A DNA stretch of 8,957 bases from Candidatus Levyibacteriota bacterium. Its GTDB lineage: Bacteria > Patescibacteriota > Microgenomatia > Levybacterales > UBA12049. Below, piece by piece: positions 6,562 to 8,957 of this stretch. Location of the stretch: contig PRDT01000011.1 in the NCBI GenBank assembly GCA_003173995.1, positions 1-8,957 on the forward strand. Reading direction: 5' to 3'. Made by a program: the position numbers and the translations under genes. The notes beneath the pieces were generated by a model. That model was not told the origin of the DNA. It saw only the letters and a program-made list of their open reading frames with translations, and searched no databases. Position 1 is the first letter of the stretch. The number at the start of each line of letters is the position of its first letter.

Positions 6562-8007
6562 TTATGCAGCTGCTGCACCAGGAGCTCGTTTTTGTGTCTG
6601 CTTTGCTGGTCTTGGTTGTCCTGCTCTTCGTCGTGTAGCTGCACTCTTTGGTTGTCTTACTGGTTCTGGACTGAGTTTCTCTGCTTTCATCAACATACCA
6701 TTTAATTCTGCATTCAAGAATGCTTGTACTGCTCTTGCATCAGTAAGTTGCTGTCTTCGTACTATACCAGCTGGATAGGTTGTTCTTCTATATTGATCTG
6801 GCTGTACATCCTGTTGGAAAACAACAAAACCACCTTGTTCTCCCTCTACTCTGCTCCACTTGCCTTTACCATAGATAGCTGCATAATTACCTGGTAAACC
6901 TTTTGCTGCTTCAGCTGCTGGAACACGTACTTCTCGAATGAGTTTTACCTCAAATTTTGGTTTTGCATCTTTAGCACCTGCTTTAGGATCAACTTTCTTT
7001 CGTACTGCCCAAACTCGTACTGACTGATCTTGTGAGCGGTACATTTCTACTGCTCTTCCTTGTCCTGCATCCCAAATTTCAGCCTTTGTTGCAACAGCAC
7101 GCATACGAGAAGTAACTCGATTGAGGGTTTCTCGTGCAAGTTGGATTGCATGTGTCTCAGCTGCTGAAGATGCAGATTGTTGTTCTGCTTGTGCTCGCAT
7201 TTGCTGCTCTTTTGCTCGTGCAACATCTTCTCTTCTCTTTTCACCAGCAAGCCATTGTCGTGAGTCGTGTCCCTTTGCTCGGTGCTGATCGGTTAATTTC
7301 TTTGGTCTTTCATCTGCTCGTAAAGCACGAAGAGTTAATCTTTGTTGTTGCTGTCCTTTAACATTTACTGTTGTCATTTCTCCCTGAAGCATAACAACCT
7401 GTGCCATAGGTTGTGGCTTTTTTGCTGTCTTTGCTTTCTTTTTACCACCTGCTGTTTCAGCCTTAGCTGCTGCTTGAGCTGCTGCCTGTGCTGCGGCTGC
7501 TGCTTCTTGAGCTGCAAGTTGAGTTAGACTTCCGTCATTTATACCATTTGCAACAGCAACTAATGCTCGTCTTGCTTGTATTTCTACTACTGGCGCTGGA
7601 TTTTCACCCTTTCCTCTTCCAATTGGTCTAACACCTTCTACCCAACCATTTCCAGCAGCATTTGGATACATAAATGCAAGGGATGTTCGACCATCGCCCG
7701 CTGTTCGAGCAACATATCCTACATGACCTTGTCCATCATTAAATCGTTGAATAACAAATGTTCGGTCACCTAACATCACATGGAATTGTATTCGTTCTCG
7801 ATTTTTTTCACTTGGGAACATTGCGAGGAATCCTTCTCGTGTAGATGAGTATGTTTCTTGTGCTGTTCGGAATTCTCTTTCAGCTACTTCTGAAGGACTT
7901 GGTTGTCTTGGAGCTTTTTTTTCAACTCGACCTGCACCAGGTTGTCCTGCTGCTTGAGCATGTACTCTTGATTCTGCTGCTGTTGTTGATCTATCTGTTC
8001 TTGCCAT
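6562..8007 (-). CDS. Basic Ala/Gln/Arg-rich protein of unknown function, probably highly expressed
   Basis: 481 residues, no family recognised. There is no signal peptide, membrane segment or cysteine. It has two folded-looking regions joined by low-complexity sequence. Region one, about 70-160, contains RIQFHVMLGDRTFVIQRF and GHVGYVARTAGDGRTSLAF. Region two, about 305-440, contains AEIWDAGQGRAVEMYRS, VRVWAVRKK and GGFVVFQQD. Between them, 162-200 is Ala/Gln-rich and ends in a lysine block (KKKAKTAKK), and 242-300 is charged and probably helical (AKEQQMRAQAEQQ). Both ends are basic and disordered-looking (RRRAGQPRPAKQTQKR near the C-terminus). Net positive charge and Lys blocks would suit nucleic-acid or envelope-polymer binding, but that is a guess. 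A consensus promoter, an AAGGA SD 10 bases before the ATG and a preference for A/T-ended codons point to strong expression. It reads toward mreB, whose promoter follows its stop; no terminator is visible between them. Confidence 0.85.
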   Translation of the reverse strand: MARTDRSTTAAESRVHAQAAGQPGAGRVEKKAPRQPSPSEVAEREFRTAQETYSSTREGFLAMFPSEKNRERIQFHVMLGDRTFVIQRFNDGQGHVGYVARTAGDGRTSLAFMYPNAAGNGWVEGVRPIGRGKGENPAPVVEIQARRALVAVANGINDGSLTQLAAQEAAAAAQAAAQAAAKAETAGGKKKAKTAKKPQPMAQVVMLQGEMTTVNVKGQQQQRLTLRALRADERPKKLTDQHRAKGHDSRQWLAGEKRREDVARAKEQQMRAQAEQQSASSAAETHAIQLARETLNRVTSRMRAVATKAEIWDAGQGRAVEMYRSQDQSVRVWAVRKKVDPKAGAKDAKPKFEVKLIREVRVPAAEAAKGLPGNYAAIYGKGKWSRVEGEQGGFVVFQQDVQPDQYRRTTYPAGIVRRQQLTDARAVQAFLNAELNGMLMKAEKLSPEPVRQPKSAATRRRAGQPRPAKQTQKRAPGAAAA

Positions 8008-8017
8008 ATTTTTAATT

Positions 8018-8022
8018 TCCTT
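8018..8022 (-). promoter_or_regulatory. Shine-Dalgarno site of the 481-aa gene
   Basis: AAGGA on the minus strand lies 10 bases before the ATG at 8007. It deserves mention because most other genes here lack an SD, and it supports the chosen start. Confidence 0.55.
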
Positions 8023-8038
8023 TTCGGAATTGTTTTGG

Positions 8039-8068
8039 ATTATAGTATTTTACTATAAACGTTGTCAA
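8039..8068 (-). promoter_or_regulatory. Exact consensus sigma-70 promoter of the 481-aa gene
   Basis: On the minus strand TTGACA (8068-8063) and TATAAT (8044-8039) are both perfect and separated by 18 bases. The -10 ends 31 bases before the ATG at 8007, leaving a leader of about 25 bases that contains the SD. It is the best promoter in the window. Confidence 0.8.
8040..8058. repeat. Inverted repeat overlapping the -10 box, possible operator
   Basis: TTATAGT (8040-8046) and ACTATAA (8052-8058) are perfect 7-base inverted arms around a 5-base centre. The left arm coincides with the -10 of the 481-aa gene and the right arm lies in its spacer. A dimeric repressor bound here would block the promoter. 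Since a TATAAT box in AT-rich DNA readily finds a complement, chance is a real alternative. Confidence 0.35.
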
Positions 8069-8233
8069 CAGGTAATTTTATGGCTAAAATAGTCCTATAA
8101 TAATTTTACTCTAGGGATTTTAGTTCTTTTTGTGCTCCCTTAGCATTCATATATTTATATCTTAAATACCAAGATAATCGTATGAAAAATGCTTGACTGT
8201 TAAAAATTATATAAGATATCTTGATAATTACTA
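8069..8233. other. AT-rich intergenic spacer between two divergent promoters
   Basis: No credible gene is seen: only very short frames, for example an ATG at 8081 that stops after six codons. GC is low (16 of 60 in the row 8101-8160). It contains CTAAAAT and ATTTTAG inverted arms (8084-8090 and 8118-8124), a possible second rightward promoter TTGACT (8193-8198) with TATCTT (8217-8222) at an 18-base spacing, and the dyad at 8205-8229. Confidence 0.5.
8205..8229. repeat. Imperfect dyad centred on AAGATATCTT
   Basis: The 10-base palindrome AAGATATCTT (8213-8222) is flanked by AATTAT on the left and ATAATT on the right, with the outer arms one base off perfect symmetry. It lies 12 bases upstream of the -35 of the rightward promoter and covers the alternative -10 at 8217-8222, so it could be an operator for the downstream leader. 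This rests on symmetry alone. Confidence 0.3.
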
Positions 8234-8262
8234 TTGTTATTTTTTATATATAGTACTATAAT
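8234..8262 (+). promoter_or_regulatory. Rightward promoter at the edge of the GC-rich block
   Basis: TTGTTA (8234-8239), 17 bases, then a perfect TATAAT (8257-8262). Predicted transcription start is about 8268-8270, exactly where composition turns GC-rich and just before the first strand of the folded leader (8274). The match between predicted start and start of structure supports both calls. Confidence 0.6.
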
Positions 8263-8265
8263 ACC

Positions 8266-8470
8266 CGCGACTGCCCCTGGTGCACAACCACATATTTTGC
8301 GTGGATGTGCCACTTGTCGCACTTTGACAAGACAAGTTTGTGGTTAACTTTTTTCCATGTCCTTTTGCGGACATCGCTATAACCGTATCTTCCTGGTAAC
8401 ACTTTCCTGTTACTGGAAAGATGCGGTTGTGGCAGGGGAAGAAAGTTGGTAGATACCGCGAGGTATCTTA
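8266..8470 (+). ncRNA. Highly structured GC-rich leader RNA, possible riboswitch or ncRNA of unknown class
   Basis: No ORF explains this region, yet it folds as one closed multi-branch domain. P1: CCCCTG 8274-8279 with CAGGGG 8433-8438. P2: AACCACA 8286-8292 with TGTGGTT 8339-8345, enclosing CTTGTC 8313-8318 with GACAAG 8326-8331. P3: ATGTCC 8357-8362 with GGACAT 8369-8374. P4: 8377-8391 with 8418-8432, 15 pairs including three G-U, extended by GTAACA 8396-8401 with TGTTAC 8408-8413. P5, outside P1: AGATACC 8451-8457 with GGTATCT 8462-8468, capped by a GCGA (GNRA) tetraloop. Alternatives exist: CTTTCC in the P4 loop matches GGAAAG 8415-8420 (pseudoknot-like), and ACTTGTC can shift to GACAAGT 8331-8337. 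Six Ts (8349-8354) follow P2, as in an attenuator. It lies between a promoter and an SD/ATG, so cis-regulation is the simplest reading; a separate small RNA is the other. Confidence 0.65.
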
Positions 8471-8475
8471 ACGTG

Positions 8476-8482
8476 AAAGGAC
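8476..8482 (+). promoter_or_regulatory. Shine-Dalgarno site with complement in the leader
   Basis: AAAGGAC (8476-8482) contains AAGGA, which ends 7 bases before the ATG at 8489. It is exactly complementary to GTCCTTT at 8359-8365, which otherwise forms half of leader hairpin P3. The two pairings exclude each other, giving a possible translational on/off switch. Seven-base matches occur by chance about one time in a hundred in a leader this long, so this is suggestive only. Confidence 0.5.
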
Positions 8483-8488
8483 GCAGAG

Positions 8489-8957
8489 ATGCGTACTCGC
8501 TCGATGTCTTACGAAGAAGAAGGCTTCTTCGACTCCTTCCGTAGTTGGTTGCGTGACAGGCTCCCAGCAACTGGGTGCTTAGTCGCGATTCTGCTCGTCA
8601 TTGGGCTGTGTAGTGGGTCTATGGTTGCCCTGAGGCAACTCTCCATGGTGCACGACCTGTGGATGCTGTTGTATCTGCATCCCGTGGGTTGGACACTGTT
8701 CCTGGTCGCCGTAGGCTTGACCATCCTCGCCTTTGTGGCTGGAGGAAATGAGTGGAGCCTCCGTTGGGTCACGTACATCGTTGCGGGCCTGATGTGGGTT
8801 TTTCTCCTTGGTTATGGGATCTACGCAACTGCTCTCTGGCAACAGAAGCTTGCGCTAGAACAAAATCCCACGACCATTTCCAGCCTGGCTCAGTCGAGCT
8901 CAGTTCGGTGGCTCCCGTTGGAGGTGGCTCAACAGTACGGCAAAAACCGTTACCAAG
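8489..8957 (+). CDS. Three-helix membrane protein with cytoplasmic-looking C-terminal region, 3'-truncated by window edge
   Basis: 156 codons are visible and the frame stays open off the right edge. Family not recognised. A polar N-terminus with an acidic patch (SYEEEGFFDSFRSWLRDR, 7-24) is followed by three hydrophobic segments at about 28-48, 57-84 and 92-116, then a soluble stretch with SSSVRWLPLEVAQQYGKNRYQ at the visible end, which looks like the start of a folded domain. The ATG at 8489 has a good SD 7 bases upstream; another in-frame ATG at 8504 lacks one. Codon use differs clearly from the neighbours, with many CTG, CTC, GTC, GCC and TCC codons, and the row 8641-8700 is 55% GC against 35% in a mreB row (5461-5520). 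This could mean recent acquisition, a mobile element, or a different selection regime. A long structured leader precedes it. Confidence 0.8.
   Translation, partial: MRTRSMSYEEEGFFDSFRSWLRDRLPATGCLVAILLVIGLCSGSMVALRQLSMVHDLWMLLYLHPVGWTLFLVAVGLTILAFVAGGNEWSLRWVTYIVAGLMWVFLLGYGIYATALWQQKLALEQNPTTISSLAQSSSVRWLPLEVAQQYGKNRYQ

Noticed and set aside
7134..7773. Plus-strand frames antisense to the 481-aa gene, including a Cys/Leu-rich one at 7342-7527
   Set aside because: They are the mirror of Ala/Gln/Lys-rich codons on the other strand and have no signals of their own.
8441..8475. T-box-like sequence around ACCGCG (8456-8460 region)
   Set aside because: The resemblance is limited to a few bases; the characteristic AGGGTGG context, a competing terminator with T-run and a specifier stem are not seen, and the downstream gene is not an aminoacyl-tRNA synthetase or an amino-acid gene I can recognise.
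8256..8842. Three minus-strand reading frames of 87-104 codons in the GC-rich block
   Set aside because: They overlap the leader RNA or the plus-strand membrane-protein gene, show low-complexity or unnatural composition and have no SD or promoter.
1..8957. Alternative genetic code with TGA recoded, as in some CPR lineages
   Set aside because: All full genes read through without any in-frame TGA, including Gly-rich MreB, so recoding to Gly is unsupported. The lack of TGA among seven stops is explainable by preference for TAA.
1..8957. CRISPR array, tRNA or rRNA gene, insertion sequence or transposase
   Set aside because: No regularly spaced repeats, no cloverleaf with tRNA-type arms, no rRNA-like conserved stretch and no transposase or integrase motif was found on either strand.

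Overview
The window reads as a piece of a bacterial chromosome from a small-genome, fairly AT-rich lineage. The divergent but motif-complete Mre proteins, the near absence of Shine-Dalgarno (SD) sites and several genes with no recognisable family suggest Candidatus Patescibacteria (CPR). This assignment is an inference, because no rRNA or other phylogenetic marker is present. The genes read through with the standard code: no in-frame TGA is needed, and the seven stop codons in view are six TAA and one TAG.

Layout, left to right. A 3'-truncated dprA runs leftward off the edge (1-751). Divergent from it on the plus strand are a small two-helix membrane protein (855-1247) and an unrecognised cytosolic-looking, His-rich protein (1289-2077). 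That protein's stop codon overlaps the stop codon of the convergent mrdA. The core is a leftward cell-shape cluster read in the order mreB (6435-5365), mreC (5137-4349), mreD (4345-3920), mrdA/PBP2 (3876-2074). Together these make the actin-like filament, its membrane partners and the elongation transpeptidase of the rod complex. The glycosyltransferase rodA, often next to mrdA, is not here. Upstream of mreB, in the same direction, is a 481-aa basic, Ala/Gln/Arg-rich unknown protein (8007-6562) with an exact consensus promoter, an SD site and biased codon use, which suggests high expression. An AT-rich, roughly 200-base spacer then leads to a rightward promoter. From about 8263 the composition changes abruptly to GC-rich: a strongly foldable ~200-nt leader RNA, followed by the 5' part of a three-helix membrane protein gene that runs off the right edge.

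Two non-coding structures stand out. One is the GC-rich leader at 8266-8470. It folds into a closed multi-branch domain and contains a 7-nt stretch exactly complementary to the downstream SD region, so it could be a cis-regulatory RNA or an ncRNA; I do not recognise it as a known class. The other is a nested inverted repeat (5214-5305) between mreB and mreC. Transcription signals also show a pattern: several genes have a -10-like box only 6-12 bases before the ATG and no SD (leaderless or nearly so), and mreB, mreC and mrdA all have an extended -10 of the form TGC-TATnnT.
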